From positions 992,001 through 1,056,000 of the forward strand of contig NZ_MDGQ01000005.1 of assembly GCF_001747105.1 (NCBI RefSeq): 64,000 bases of DNA. The letters run 5' to 3'. Made by a program: the position numbers and the translations under genes. The notes under the pieces are model-generated. The model did not search any database. It was given only the letters and a program-made list of their open reading frames with translations, and was not told the DNA's origin. Below are positions 9,870-19,168 of the stretch, piece by piece. The DNA comes from Roseivirga misakiensis. Its GTDB lineage: Bacteria; Bacteroidota; Bacteroidia; Cytophagales; Cyclobacteriaceae. Numbering within the stretch: position 1 is the first letter of the stretch; every line of letters starts with the position of its first letter.

Positions 9870-11435
9870 TTAGTTATCCGGCGGATAAAGACTCAAGCGT
9901 TCGGTTCGGTGAAATGTGATGTTAAAAACAGCGATCGGTGGGAAAATTGTCGCTTCAAAAAGAACTTCTTTCGTCGAATAGTTTAACTCTACCACTTTAC
10001 CATAATTGCCATTGTTAATGACCGCACCAGGAGAGAAAAAGACATGGTTAGTCATTGGATCATAGTCAATATCCGAAACAATTCTTGAGTAAGTTGGTCT
10101 ACCCCTTTCTTTACCATATTGCCAGATTTGCTGAATTGTCATATTGGTCTGATCAACCTTGTATTGAACAGCCCTACTATAAGATCCAGTACCCGAAAAG
10201 TTTCTATTGTCACCATTATCAAAAAGCATAATATCCCCATTGGGCAATACTTGTGGCGCATGTTGATACCAATTCCATTCAAATGATGGGTCATTTGTAA
10301 AACCATCAAGTATCGATTGATTCGTTATGGTTTGGCCGGCGCTGTTCAATGGCGTCAATAACTTAGTGTTCAAATCGACGCCGTTTCCTGCAGTTCCCCA
10401 ATCTTCATGTGGAGCCATAATCCAGACAACTTCATTTTGATCGTTTACTTTCACAAGTCCTTGAGTTCTACCAGAAACAATGATCGTATTATCCGAACCG
10501 TCATATTCTACAGCATTAATGTGAAACCAGTCGACTTGGTCTTGTGTCATCGCAAAACGCGTTTGCTCTAAAGACTGCCTAAAATCCCATTCATTTACAA
10601 TCTGTTTTGTCCTTCGGTCGATCTCAATAATGTGATCTTCAACAGTGCTTAGGCCGTTTTTATTCACCGTCACTATAAAGTTGCCATTGGGTTTTTCCAA
10701 TACTTGATGATGGAAAGAGTAACCGGGGAAATCCCACGTGTCGATCGTCTCACCAAGCATATTTACCTCATAAATTCTGCCGGAACTCCTATCGCCAAAG
10801 TACCAGTTTCCATTAGCCAGCCGCTCAATACCATTATCATAAAAGAGGTTATTTAAAACATTACTCGTTTCAAAGGTCAGGTACCATCGTATATCACCAA
10901 ACTCATCGAAAATGAATGGCCGTTGTGGGTTTTGGTTACCATTATGTCCAAAATAACTCACCAGCGTCATCCCTTCCTTTTTGGCTGCTTTATTCGTATT
11001 AATTACAATGTTGGCAGGTAAATCGGCAAGTAATGGAGCCGTTTCTAAATTAATGGCACTTGTCCCCAAATCATTGCCTGATTCATCGTGCAGGGTCAAT
11101 TCGATCGTATTATTATAACCTCCATAGAGCCCTAATATGTCTAGGTTATGACCGGTTCTAAACCCTGGAAACTCTTTCACTACATCAGAACTAGCACCGT
11201 TTTTCCCCACTACCCGAATTGTTGCCCTTGTTGGAATCGATGTCGACATAATGAGGCTAGAGGCCAAGGGAGAAAACCCAGAAGGGTTTTGAATAATGGT
11301 TTGAGATAGAATTTGGGGTTGCGTAAAAGTACTGCCAACTTCCAAGTCAGGTCCTCCTGTATCGTCGCTGTTACAGGCTTGGATTAAGATAATTACCAGC
11401 GATAGAAATAATGTCCTTTGGATGAATCGGTTCAT
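9870..11435 (-). CDS. Arylsulfotransferase (ASST)-like lipoprotein
   Basis: A 521-residue exported lipoprotein (lipobox Cys21, followed by NSDD) with the six-bladed propeller pattern of aryl-sulfate sulfotransferases. The family transfers sulfate between phenolic compounds through a sulfo-histidine intermediate. The conserved residues can be followed: H242/H243 in GYSFHHQVL, H305 in VDWFHINAVEY, R323 in VSGR, and H392 in WYQHAPQVLPNGDIMLFDNG, the position of the E. coli AssT catalytic His. The order and spacing match the family. It lies upstream of the GH16-like gene, possibly in one operon. The donor and acceptor are unknown. Confidence 0.85.
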   Translation of the reverse strand: MNRFIQRTLFLSLVIILIQACNSDDTGGPDLEVGSTFTQPQILSQTIIQNPSGFSPLASSLIMSTSIPTRATIRVVGKNGASSDVVKEFPGFRTGHNLDILGLYGGYNNTIELTLHDESGNDLGTSAINLETAPLLADLPANIVINTNKAAKKEGMTLVSYFGHNGNQNPQRPFIFDEFGDIRWYLTFETSNVLNNLFYDNGIERLANGNWYFGDRSSGRIYEVNMLGETIDTWDFPGYSFHHQVLEKPNGNFIVTVNKNGLSTVEDHIIEIDRRTKQIVNEWDFRQSLEQTRFAMTQDQVDWFHINAVEYDGSDNTIIVSGRTQGLVKVNDQNEVVWIMAPHEDWGTAGNGVDLNTKLLTPLNSAGQTITNQSILDGFTNDPSFEWNWYQHAPQVLPNGDIMLFDNGDNRNFSGTGSYSRAVQYKVDQTNMTIQQIWQYGKERGRPTYSRIVSDIDYDPMTNHVFFSPGAVINNGNYGKVVELNYSTKEVLFEATIFPPIAVFNITFHRTERLSLYPPDN

Positions 11436-11621
11436 ATGGATTATTTGAGACCAGAAGATCAGTTAAAACGGACTTTTAATCAACTATTAAGGAATAATTC
11501 ATTCTCGTTAGGCCAAATTACTTCACTATGTTGTGGTGAATTGAAATTACAGTGGTGATAAACTCTCTGATATGAGAAAATTCTTGATTAGTTTAAGCTT
11601 TAATATTAGTCTAAACCAACC

Positions 11622-12959
11622 ATGAGATTATCATCTAAAACCACTTTAGTATCCTGCCTCTTAGTCTTTACTGTAGTGATGTCTTGTTCTTTAAACACAG
11701 AACAAACTGCCACAATTGATCCGGAAACCTATTGGGGAGAAAACCCTTGGCCTGAAATCAGAAAATCAAGAATATCAAAGCTACTTCCAGAAGCTATGAA
11801 GGCCGCAAATGTAGATTGCTGGTTGGTGGTTTGCCGAGAGAATAACAATGATCCGATTGCACCACATGTGGGGGGAGAAAACGCTGGTGGTACGGCTGCA
11901 TTTTTATTTTATATCGATGGAGAAGGCTTCCATTCTAAGGTTTATTCCCCTTCTGGTGAGGCCACTGCCTTGGACGATTTAGATATTCACGATGAAGTGG
12001 TGAGTGTAAGAGGTGCTTCGACGGTAGGCATGGCCATAGACTTTATAAAAGAGAGTGGATTTGACCAAATAGCGATCAATTCTTCTTCGTCGAATTCAAT
12101 GGCGGATGGCTTATCATATACGCAGCGACAGTCTATCGAATCACGGTTGGGTACTGATGTAGACAAGTTGGTATCGTCGACAGAATTAATCTACGAGTGG
12201 TTGTCTATCAAATTACCCGAAGAGGTAGAAATACTGAGAAAAGCTGCACAACTAACCGCTGATTGGCAGGTCGAAGCCTACGAACAAGTAGTGCCTGGTA
12301 AATCAACTGATGCGGATATTGCTAAATTTCTCAAGCAGAAAATGGCCAGTTATGGCGTGACTGATGGTTGGGCTCCTGACCAAAACCCAAATGTTAATTC
12401 AGGGCCAGATCGAGGTCATTCTCATGCTACAGATAAGGTGATCATGCCCGGTGATGTCATTCAAATTGACTTTGGTATCAAATTATACGATCGCTGGGTA
12501 AGTGACATTCAGCGATTTGCCTATGTCTTGAAAGAAGGAGAAACAGAAGCACCAGAAGATATTCAGTTCTATTGGGAAAGTGGTAAAGCAGGTAGTAGAG
12601 CCGCTTTGGCCGCGATGAAACCCGGAGTAACGGGTGCAAGCGTCGATCGGGCGCAGAGGCTCTTGATGCAGGCAGCCAAGTCAGAATCGGTGCCGTGGAG
12701 TACAGGGCATCCTGTGGGTTACGTTGCCCATGATGTTGGCCCGAGCCTCGGTGGAGGTATGTCCAAGCGGGTAAGACCTTCTTCCGCTAAGTTGTTGAAG
12801 GAAGGGATGACTTTCGCATTTGACGGTTTTCATGCTTGGAAAAGGGCTGATGGCACAGAAAAGACCATTTCTGTCGAAGAAATGGCCGTTGTTACTACAA
12901 ACGGAGCGGAATACTTGATTCCACCCCAAGAGGAGTTAATTCTAATTGGACTTAAATAA
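11622..12959 (+). CDS. M24 family (aminopeptidase P-like) metallopeptidase lipoprotein
   Basis: A 445-residue exported protein (lipobox Cys22 in VVMSC) with a C-terminal pita-bread M24 domain from about residue 205. Metal ligands visible: D283 in QIDFG, D295 in VSDIQR, H363 in GHPVGYVAH (with H370), and E419 in SVEEMAVV. The fourth ligand, usually Glu in GMxxxxEP, appears as D401 in GMTFAFDGF. Asp could still bind metal, but the change is unusual. Probable function is release of N-terminal residues before proline in the periplasm. It is divergent from the arylsulfotransferase-like gene (186 bp apart) and convergent with the S41 peptidase (6 bp). Confidence 0.85.
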   Translation: MRLSSKTTLVSCLLVFTVVMSCSLNTEQTATIDPETYWGENPWPEIRKSRISKLLPEAMKAANVDCWLVVCRENNNDPIAPHVGGENAGGTAAFLFYIDGEGFHSKVYSPSGEATALDDLDIHDEVVSVRGASTVGMAIDFIKESGFDQIAINSSSSNSMADGLSYTQRQSIESRLGTDVDKLVSSTELIYEWLSIKLPEEVEILRKAAQLTADWQVEAYEQVVPGKSTDADIAKFLKQKMASYGVTDGWAPDQNPNVNSGPDRGHSHATDKVIMPGDVIQIDFGIKLYDRWVSDIQRFAYVLKEGETEAPEDIQFYWESGKAGSRAALAAMKPGVTGASVDRAQRLLMQAAKSESVPWSTGHPVGYVAHDVGPSLGGGMSKRVRPSSAKLLKEGMTFAFDGFHAWKRADGTEKTISVEEMAVVTTNGAEYLIPPQEELILIGLK

Positions 12960-12965
12960 GTAGTC

Positions 12966-14426
12966 CTACCTGTTTAGGTAATTCATGGCTTTAGCCATGG
13001 CCACATCCTCTTTGCGCTTATAGTCTTCGTAAGTCCTCTTAACCACAATATCTGGTTTTACTCCATGACCGTAGAAATCAGGGTTCGCTACAGAAGAATA
13101 ATACCGAACCACAGGTATGTAATAAGTCACCTTTGAGTTGGGCAAAGTTATTTGGTACTGCAAGGCGCTGTTGTTCCCGTAGTATCCGCCGCCAACTTCT
13201 CGACCGATGAATGTTCCCCTTTTATTGTAGTGTAATATAGCGGCCACATCGGCAGAGGTAGAAAAAGTGTTGCCATCCGTCAAGATGACTAATTCTCCCT
13301 CGAAAGAGTTCTTTCTAGACTTTTGCTTGGCTAGTGGTTTATGATAATTGAAGGTGAAATAACCTGGTTTTGCTTTATCTTTCTTGAACAGTATACCGAT
13401 CGTGTTGTACCATTTCGTATTTGAGTAATCCTTGTATTTGAACTTGCTCGTTACCGTTTCCATTCTATCGAAGTATTTGAAATCCTCGTTAAGCAAATAC
13501 TGACATAAAAGGGCACCAAATACGTCTGATCCACCGCCGTTTCCTCTCAAATCTAGAATCAATTTTTGGGTATTATTCTCCTTTAAAGTTTTGAAAGTGT
13601 TCTTTAGTAGTTTTTTGTATTTGATTTTATTCGATTTCAGCCATCCGCGTGAAAATGTATTAATGTCTAAATAACCAGTGCCATCGATCATTTTGAAACT
13701 GGCTAAAGGTGTTTTTTTCGCATTGCCTGTATTTGGATAGCGGTCTGCCTGAATAGTCTGGTGTTCGCTTTTCGTTAAACCCTTAACATTTACAGTCTGA
13801 GTGCTGCCTGAACCTGGCGCTCGGAATTCTATTTCAAAACTTTCCGTAGGTTTACTAAAAGTCTGATAAAAGCGACTGAAATTCCAAGCCACAAAACTCC
13901 TTCGCTTGGTTAGGTTGAAACCATCCGATGGAGCAAATCTCAAAAGGCCATCAAATACCTCTTGCATTGGCTCACCGTTTAATCGCGTGATCTGCGATCC
14001 GGCAGGGATCGATTTGTCGTTTGTCAAATCGTGAATCACCGTAAAAACGGAATCTTCAAAATAGATATTAATAGGTAGGGTATAGGGTTTTGATTCGAAC
14101 TCATTTCTCCAAAATGTGGGTGTTTCCATCCAAGAATGACCACAGTTAATAGCGGCGTAAAACTCCTGTAAAAGAGCATAAAATTCCTTTTTTGAAAGAT
14201 CCTGGGATAATTGATTTTCGATTTTATTGAATCTAGCCTCTACATCAATTGAATCACTATACCAATAGAGCCCTGGATGAATGTCTTCTATAGAATTCTT
14301 GAATATCTTAAAATCCTCCTGCATTGCTTCGACGCTAAAGTCCGATTGAGCAATGGCATTTAGACTGATTAACCATAAATAGGCTGATAGTAGGAGAAAA
14401 TTGATTCTTGAATAAGGTCGTTTCAT
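12966..14426 (-). CDS. S41 family serine peptidase
   Basis: A 486-residue secreted protein with a signal peptide ending near AIAQ (residues 24-27). The C-terminal part has the S41 protease core: LILDLRGNGGG at 289-299 and the nucleophile region DGNTFSTSADVAA, with the serine at 389 or 391. The first half is a helical N-terminal domain (HPGLYWY) plus a degenerate PDZ-like region. The family cleaves C-terminal or partially unfolded peptides in the envelope. The minus-strand gene has a 158-bp leader to the next gene upstream. I assign it by motif; the substrate is unknown. Confidence 0.88.
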   Translation of the reverse strand: MKRPYSRINFLLLSAYLWLISLNAIAQSDFSVEAMQEDFKIFKNSIEDIHPGLYWYSDSIDVEARFNKIENQLSQDLSKKEFYALLQEFYAAINCGHSWMETPTFWRNEFESKPYTLPINIYFEDSVFTVIHDLTNDKSIPAGSQITRLNGEPMQEVFDGLLRFAPSDGFNLTKRRSFVAWNFSRFYQTFSKPTESFEIEFRAPGSGSTQTVNVKGLTKSEHQTIQADRYPNTGNAKKTPLASFKMIDGTGYLDINTFSRGWLKSNKIKYKKLLKNTFKTLKENNTQKLILDLRGNGGGSDVFGALLCQYLLNEDFKYFDRMETVTSKFKYKDYSNTKWYNTIGILFKKDKAKPGYFTFNYHKPLAKQKSRKNSFEGELVILTDGNTFSTSADVAAILHYNKRGTFIGREVGGGYYGNNSALQYQITLPNSKVTYYIPVVRYYSSVANPDFYGHGVKPDIVVKRTYEDYKRKEDVAMAKAMNYLNR

Positions 14427-14584
14427 GAGTTTGTTTTTGCCTCATGTATACTAACCCAGTGCCATTTTTAGGTAGTACCTGAAAATCAGATGTTTATACA
14501 ATAACTATAAGTGGTAAAGCGCTTCATTTTTCCAAAGTGAAACATAGTGGTGTTTCGTTGTGAAACAGGGAGAGCTTATTGGTG

Positions 14585-14935
14585 CTACTTTTTCGTTGGT
14601 TTGGGCGGGAGTGTTTTAGCGTAGGTATGCGACATTTCCATATACTTTTTAAGTAAGGGCTCATCGCCAAAAAGTTCTTGAGGCAAAGGGACATACTCTC
14701 TCATAACGGCGCCATAAGACTTAAGGTCGCCGACTTTATATTTTGCTCGGAAAGCGCTATAATCTTCCTTTCCAAGCCTAATACCTAGAACTCCCTCTTT
14801 GCCCATGTAGGTATACATATTTCCATTCATGGAAGTATACCACATGTTTTTTCCTTTCAATTCCATTTCTGGGACCAAAGAAACAGCGTATTGGAATTGC
14901 TTTAAGTTCTTTTCGGGTGGAGGAGTGGCAGCCAT
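14585..14935 (-). CDS. TfoX N-terminal-domain-like small protein
   Basis: A 116-residue cytoplasmic protein. The pattern MWYTSMNGNMYTYMGKEGVLGIRLGKEDYSAFRAKY followed by YGAVMREYVPLP resembles the stand-alone TfoX/Sxy N-terminal domain family of Bacteroidota. In gamma-proteobacteria TfoX promotes competence-gene expression; that role should not be transferred to this short homologue. It starts 13 bp after the stop of the small coiled-coil gene and is probably cotranscribed with it. Confidence 0.5.
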   Translation of the reverse strand: MAATPPPEKNLKQFQYAVSLVPEMELKGKNMWYTSMNGNMYTYMGKEGVLGIRLGKEDYSAFRAKYKVGDLKSYGAVMREYVPLPQELFGDEPLLKKYMEMSHTYAKTLPPKPTKK

Positions 14936-14948
14936 TTTAAATATGGCT

Positions 14949-15140
14949 TTATCCGGCTACGCCATCACCGTCGATATCCTTGCCCAGGTGTTCTTCTAAT
15001 GCTTTTAAAGTCTTCACCAATAGGACTTGTGTATCTCTCAATTCGTTTTCTAGATAGGCTACACGATCTTCTAATGTGCTTGCTCTATCTCTTTGTTCTT
15101 CAATTTGACTTTGTTGTATCAGGTCCCAAAATAATCCCAT
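14949..15140 (-). CDS. Small coiled-coil protein with acidic DxDxDG tail
   Basis: A 63-residue protein of unknown function. Residues 10-55 form an uninterrupted heptad-like helix (TLEDRVAYLENELRDTQ). The C-terminus ends in DIDGDGVAG, a calcium-loop-like acidic motif. The ATG at 15140 is followed by an amphipathic MGLFWDLIQQ start. It precedes the TfoX-like gene by 13 bp. The short size and well-formed codons suggest a real gene, probably an oligomeric scaffold; the role is not known. Confidence 0.65.
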   Translation of the reverse strand: MGLFWDLIQQSQIEEQRDRASTLEDRVAYLENELRDTQVLLVKTLKALEEHLGKDIDGDGVAG

Positions 15141-15266
15141 GGTATTCTTTCTTTTAGTGGCGTTGAAACTAAGTTAATAAAGTTTCAATCCTTTTACCGT
15201 TTTCACGCAAGAGTTAAATGAATTGGTCGGCCGATCTGATGGCAGCGGCTGATGCCACTATACAGA

Positions 15267-16049
15267 TCAAGAGGTTGAGGGATCGGTCGTGTTCAAATTG
15301 GGGTATTCATTGGCTATGGCACCAATTATTTTCTCAGCCTGGTTAATAAGCCCCTCAGTCTCTAGTTTGCCGCTGATATACAACAGTTCTAGTAATGAAA
15401 TAATGTTTTCAAATTGATCATCCTCAAAGAGCCCTTTATAGTTCTTTTTTACGGATGTCTTTCTTTTTCTAAATGGTAGAACGTTAGAGAATTCTCCATT
15501 GACAAACCAGTCATTAGTAGACGTGTAGGATGAAATTAATGGTACCCAAGTGTTGTAAGTTAACTTTTTAGCGTCTAGTTCTCCCTCAGTCATGTCTTCT
15601 ACTTGTTGAGGCCATTTAAGTAGCATTGACTTCAGTGATTCGTTTTTCAATAGGTTGATTTTGCCTGAGTTAATAATGATCGATAAGGAGCTATTCTTAC
15701 CATTATAAGTCGGCGTAAATATCGATTTGCCTAGGAGGCTATCAAGGTGTTTAGTATCTGAGGTGTTTCCCATGGATAATGCTTCTATTAGCATTTGGAA
15801 GTTTAGGATTGATTCATCTCTTCTTTTATTCAATGATCCTAATGTTCTAACAGCTTCTTTAAAATCGACGCTTATATTTTCGAGTAGCTTTTTTTCTTCG
15901 ATTCGGCTTAGCCTTCTTTGATTCCAATTATTGATGGCTAATGCAATTAAAATTCCCGTAACTACTAAAAAGATCTCTCCAATAGCATATTTCACATACT
16001 TTGAATTTCTCATGTCTTTTCGTCTTAGTTTACGGAGGAAGTAGAGCAT
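15267..16049 (-). CDS. DUF6090-type single-pass membrane protein
   Basis: A 260-residue protein with the signature N-terminus of this Bacteroidota family: a basic LRKLRRKDM stretch, KYAIGEIFLVVTGILIALAINNWNQ (one membrane helix, about residues 20-40), then an extended helical domain. No enzymatic motif is seen and the function of the family is unknown. It is a paralogue of the next gene upstream (16085-16774), sharing the N-terminal layout, with only 35 bp between them. Together with the FlgO/TPR gene they form one minus-strand operon-like block. Confidence 0.8.
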   Translation of the reverse strand: MLYFLRKLRRKDMRNSKYVKYAIGEIFLVVTGILIALAINNWNQRRLSRIEEKKLLENISVDFKEAVRTLGSLNKRRDESILNFQMLIEALSMGNTSDTKHLDSLLGKSIFTPTYNGKNSSLSIIINSGKINLLKNESLKSMLLKWPQQVEDMTEGELDAKKLTYNTWVPLISSYTSTNDWFVNGEFSNVLPFRKRKTSVKKNYKGLFEDDQFENIISLLELLYISGKLETEGLINQAEKIIGAIANEYPNLNTTDPSTS

Positions 16050-16084
16050 TGATTTTGGTTAAAGTCTAAGACTACGTTTTCCTA

Positions 16085-16774
16085 TCAGTTTAGTCTAACA
16101 CTGATCAATGAATCTATTTGGTTCACTTCCAAAAGTGTATTCTTGTAGCTACTCAAATTACCGCTAGACATATCGCCTAAGATTACCATTCTATTCATAA
16201 ATACTGGATCTCTCAATACGTTATAGTCCATTATTTCACCATTAACCATATCAAATGCTCTTTCAATAAATGGCCATGTTTTCTCTAATTGGTAGTTATA
16301 AGTGAATTCTGATGCTTTCTGCAATGAGTTTAGGTTATCCTTTAGGCTCACCATTCGCGCAGTAAGTTCACTTAAGTCATCTTCTGAGTTATTGATGTAT
16401 CTGTTGAGGTACTCAGTTGAAAAAGTGTAAATGCCCATTTGAAGGACGTCAAAGAAGTATTCCTCTGTTTTTTCGTCAATCTCAGTGCTTCTTGGTTGGT
16501 TGAGTACGTTTAAAAGCTTCCTTATGCTCAATGGCTTGTCACTAAACAGCCCTTCATCTTCTTCAAGAAAGGATTTATTATAGCTATTTTCCTCTTGCAC
16601 CATTTTCAACAGTGCTTTTTCTTTAATGACTGCTTTTCGCTGGTCATTCCAGTTATTCAGACTTAAGGCGATTAGAATTCCGAAAACAACTAGAACGATT
16701 TCACCAATAGCGTATTTAAGGTATTTTGTTCCTTTCATTTCTTGACGTCTAAGTTTTCTAAGGATATTTAGCAT
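16085..16774 (-). CDS. DUF6090-type single-pass membrane protein (paralogue)
   Basis: A 229-residue protein with the same opening as its neighbour: LNILRKLRRQEMKG, then KYAIGEIVLVVFGILIALSLNNWNDQ as the single membrane helix, followed by a helical region. It starts 2 bases after the stop of the FlgO/TPR gene, so translation of the two is probably coupled. The two paralogues diverge strongly after the membrane segment, which points to an old duplication rather than a recent one. Function unknown. Confidence 0.8.
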   Translation of the reverse strand: MLNILRKLRRQEMKGTKYLKYAIGEIVLVVFGILIALSLNNWNDQRKAVIKEKALLKMVQEENSYNKSFLEEDEGLFSDKPLSIRKLLNVLNQPRSTEIDEKTEEYFFDVLQMGIYTFSTEYLNRYINNSEDDLSELTARMVSLKDNLNSLQKASEFTYNYQLEKTWPFIERAFDMVNGEIMDYNVLRDPVFMNRMVILGDMSSGNLSSYKNTLLEVNQIDSLISVRLN

Positions 16775-16776
16775 GA

Positions 16777-19068
16777 CTAATCAAGTTGGGCAGTCCAAGC
16801 ATTGTCCCACTCACCTTGTTCCTTCAAGTAGGCGATCACAACAGCTCGTTTTGAATTAACATCTTCTTTAATTCGGGTTAGAATGGCCTGGAACTCCTTG
16901 CTTTCATAAATCGGATCAAACATAGCATCAGTAGTCAACTCCACTAGTGCGCTCGAAAAGGCACGTCTCTGGAAATAGATTTCATCAATCAAAGACACTG
17001 CTTTATTGACTTCGCCTCTCATAGAAGCAACATGAAGTTGACTATAAAGCCTACCGACACTTACTTCCTCATTCTCGATCATAAACTCTGAGAATTTAGC
17101 TGATTTCTGTATTCGGCGAGTCTCTGTTAATGAATCGTGATAAGACATATGACTTTCTATTTTTCCGATATAGTCTCCTGTTCTATTATCGTTTTGTTTG
17201 ATTAGGATATAAGTGTAGAACTCAAGAATCGATGATAAATCATTGTGAAATTGTGCTTCTAAGACTTCGTCTAGTTTAAAATCCACGTTATATACTTCTG
17301 GAAAGAATTCATCAATTATTTCAAGTGCCTCTTTGTACTCCTCTTTTTGATAGTGGGCCGATATTCTTAAAACTGCCAATGATCTTGCCGCTGGCTCACC
17401 AAATCGCTGAAGGATTGATTCAGCGAAACCTAGAATCTCATCGTATTCTTTGCGATAAAATCGAGTGTTGATCATTTCTGTCATGGCAGTGAAGTTCTCA
17501 GGATAAAGTGCCAAAAACTGACCTTGGTATTTATCAGTAAGGGGAGGTAGATTTAGTGATTTAGATAGTTCAACAAGTCTTTCATATAGGCCAACATCCT
17601 GCGGAAACCTTTTATTAGCCTCATGTGCCAACATAAACGCTTTCTCTGTTTTACCGTAAGGCGCATTTCGCATAAACCCAATCATCTGCGTATAAAGCGG
17701 AGCAAAGTTCGGGTGTTCAACCAACGCCTCTTCTAATATTTCTATGGCTTTTTCGAGTTCACCTCGATTGGCATACAGTCCGGTAACATTATGTGTTATG
17801 GCCTTATTTAAGGGGTCGAGCTTCCAAGCAATTAAGAGGGTTGAATCAGCCTTTGAGATTCTATTTTGTTCTCTATAGACAATTTGAAGGTCGTTGTAAG
17901 CCAATGCGTGATTCGGAACCAATTCTACAACTTTCTCCAAATCTTTGATAGCTTCCACAAACCGCTCTGGACCACCTGTAAAGTTTTTGCGCTTCAACCA
18001 AGCTCTAGCTCTATAGGCTTCAGGTGAATTGCTGTCATATTTAAACGCCTCACTCACATGAAACTCCATTTTTTCAAGTGTTTGATCAAAAGGGTAATTG
18101 CCATATTCGTGGAGTAGGTCATAGGATATAGCTAAAGAGGCATGTGCTTTTGCAAATTCAGGGTCAAGTGCGATCGCCTGATTCAAAAGCTCTATTTCCA
18201 AGCGAAGAGTATCTGGTGCGTTGGAACGAATTTGCCTGGTGCGGAGAAATAATTCATATGCCGCTGCGCTTTTTGTAGGAATGTTGTCAAGAGCTTTAAT
18301 CTCTTCCGGAAGAAGTTGTACTCTTAACTCTTTTATGGCCGATTTGGCTATTTCTGATTGAATGTCAAAAATATCGTTTGACTCTCTATCATAAGCCTGC
18401 GACCAAATACTACTTTCATCTTCAATCTTGACCAATTCTGTGCTGATTCTCAGTTGATTGCCACTTTTTCGTACAGATCCTGTGAGAATGTGGTCGACGT
18501 TTAGCTTTTCGGCAATTTCTTTAAGGCTAAGACTTTTACCTTTAAAACTGAAGGATGATGTTCGAGCGATTACCCGCAACCCTTCCACATGTGCGAGCTC
18601 GTTGAGTAATTCTTCCGCCAAACCATCTGCAAAGAATGCGTTTTCAGGGTCGGTGCTTTGGTTTACAAAAGGTAGCACCGCCACCGACGGTTTATCTTCT
18701 ACAAATAGGTTTCCAACAAAGAATATTCTTTCAACTAATAGAAAAACGATCAGCACCGATAGGGAAAAAATAATGACCCTATTCAGTTTTTTGCTGGTGG
18801 TAGAAGTAATTGAGATCTCAGAATCGACGGTTTCGGTTTTTTGTAGGCCTTTATTGGTCCATTCATAAACCCAAGCAATGATTAGTGCGACAGGGAAACC
18901 TATCAATACAGTAAGAATGATAACCGTATCGAGCCAATCGGGTAGGGATAGCGGTTTTTCTATGGAAACGGCGATTTGAATTAACAACCAGCCAGTCACC
19001 GCATAAGCTGTGGCTACTTTAAAAACATTACGTCTTTTAAGTTCTGATGTGAGCTTAGATAGGTTCAC
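16777..19068 (-). CDS. Membrane-anchored FlgO/TolB-like TPR protein
   Basis: A 763-residue protein. The N-terminus (LKRRNVFKVATAYAVTGWLLIQIA) is the membrane-entry motif seen in many bacterial TPR and cyclase-type signalling proteins. Membrane helices lie at about 17-35, 47-68 and 96-114. A FlgO/TolB-like domain follows (SVAVLPFVNQSTDPENAFFADGLAEELLNEL to SIWSQAYDR, about 127-250). From about 265 to the end there are tetratricopeptide repeats. No cyclase or kinase domain is present. It probably acts as a scaffold on the outer face of the inner membrane. It is the first gene of a block with the two DUF6090 genes, with inverted repeats just upstream. Confidence 0.85.
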   Translation of the reverse strand: MNLSKLTSELKRRNVFKVATAYAVTGWLLIQIAVSIEKPLSLPDWLDTVIILTVLIGFPVALIIAWVYEWTNKGLQKTETVDSEISITSTTSKKLNRVIIFSLSVLIVFLLVERIFFVGNLFVEDKPSVAVLPFVNQSTDPENAFFADGLAEELLNELAHVEGLRVIARTSSFSFKGKSLSLKEIAEKLNVDHILTGSVRKSGNQLRISTELVKIEDESSIWSQAYDRESNDIFDIQSEIAKSAIKELRVQLLPEEIKALDNIPTKSAAAYELFLRTRQIRSNAPDTLRLEIELLNQAIALDPEFAKAHASLAISYDLLHEYGNYPFDQTLEKMEFHVSEAFKYDSNSPEAYRARAWLKRKNFTGGPERFVEAIKDLEKVVELVPNHALAYNDLQIVYREQNRISKADSTLLIAWKLDPLNKAITHNVTGLYANRGELEKAIEILEEALVEHPNFAPLYTQMIGFMRNAPYGKTEKAFMLAHEANKRFPQDVGLYERLVELSKSLNLPPLTDKYQGQFLALYPENFTAMTEMINTRFYRKEYDEILGFAESILQRFGEPAARSLAVLRISAHYQKEEYKEALEIIDEFFPEVYNVDFKLDEVLEAQFHNDLSSILEFYTYILIKQNDNRTGDYIGKIESHMSYHDSLTETRRIQKSAKFSEFMIENEEVSVGRLYSQLHVASMRGEVNKAVSLIDEIYFQRRAFSSALVELTTDAMFDPIYESKEFQAILTRIKEDVNSKRAVVIAYLKEQGEWDNAWTAQLD

Positions 19069-19090
19069 GCGTTCGTCTTGGTAGGGTAAG

Positions 19091-19111
19091 GTTAATTAGC
19101 GTATAATTAAC
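19091..19111. promoter_or_regulatory. Inverted repeat upstream of the FlgO/TPR gene
   Basis: GTTAATTA and TAATTAAC form perfect 8-bp arms around a 5-base spacer, 22 bases upstream of the FlgO/TPR start at 19068. The symmetrical form and position fit an operator for a dimeric repressor, but the arms are A+T-rich, so chance is possible. Confidence 0.4.
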
Positions 19112-19122
19112 TACATATTGCT

Positions 19123-19141
19123 TGTAAAACAAAGTTTTACA
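19123..19141. promoter_or_regulatory. 19-bp inverted repeat with PadR-site-like core
   Basis: TGTAAAACAAAGTTTTACA has perfect 8-bp arms around AAA. It lies 54 bases upstream of the FlgO/TPR start and 28 bases past the stop of the monooxygenase-fold gene. Its core TTGTAAAACAA is also found twice upstream of the PadR regulator at 53.5 kb, which suggests a shared regulator. Confidence 0.45.
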
Positions 19142-19168
19142 GGTCCCCTTATCATCTTCACGCTTTGG

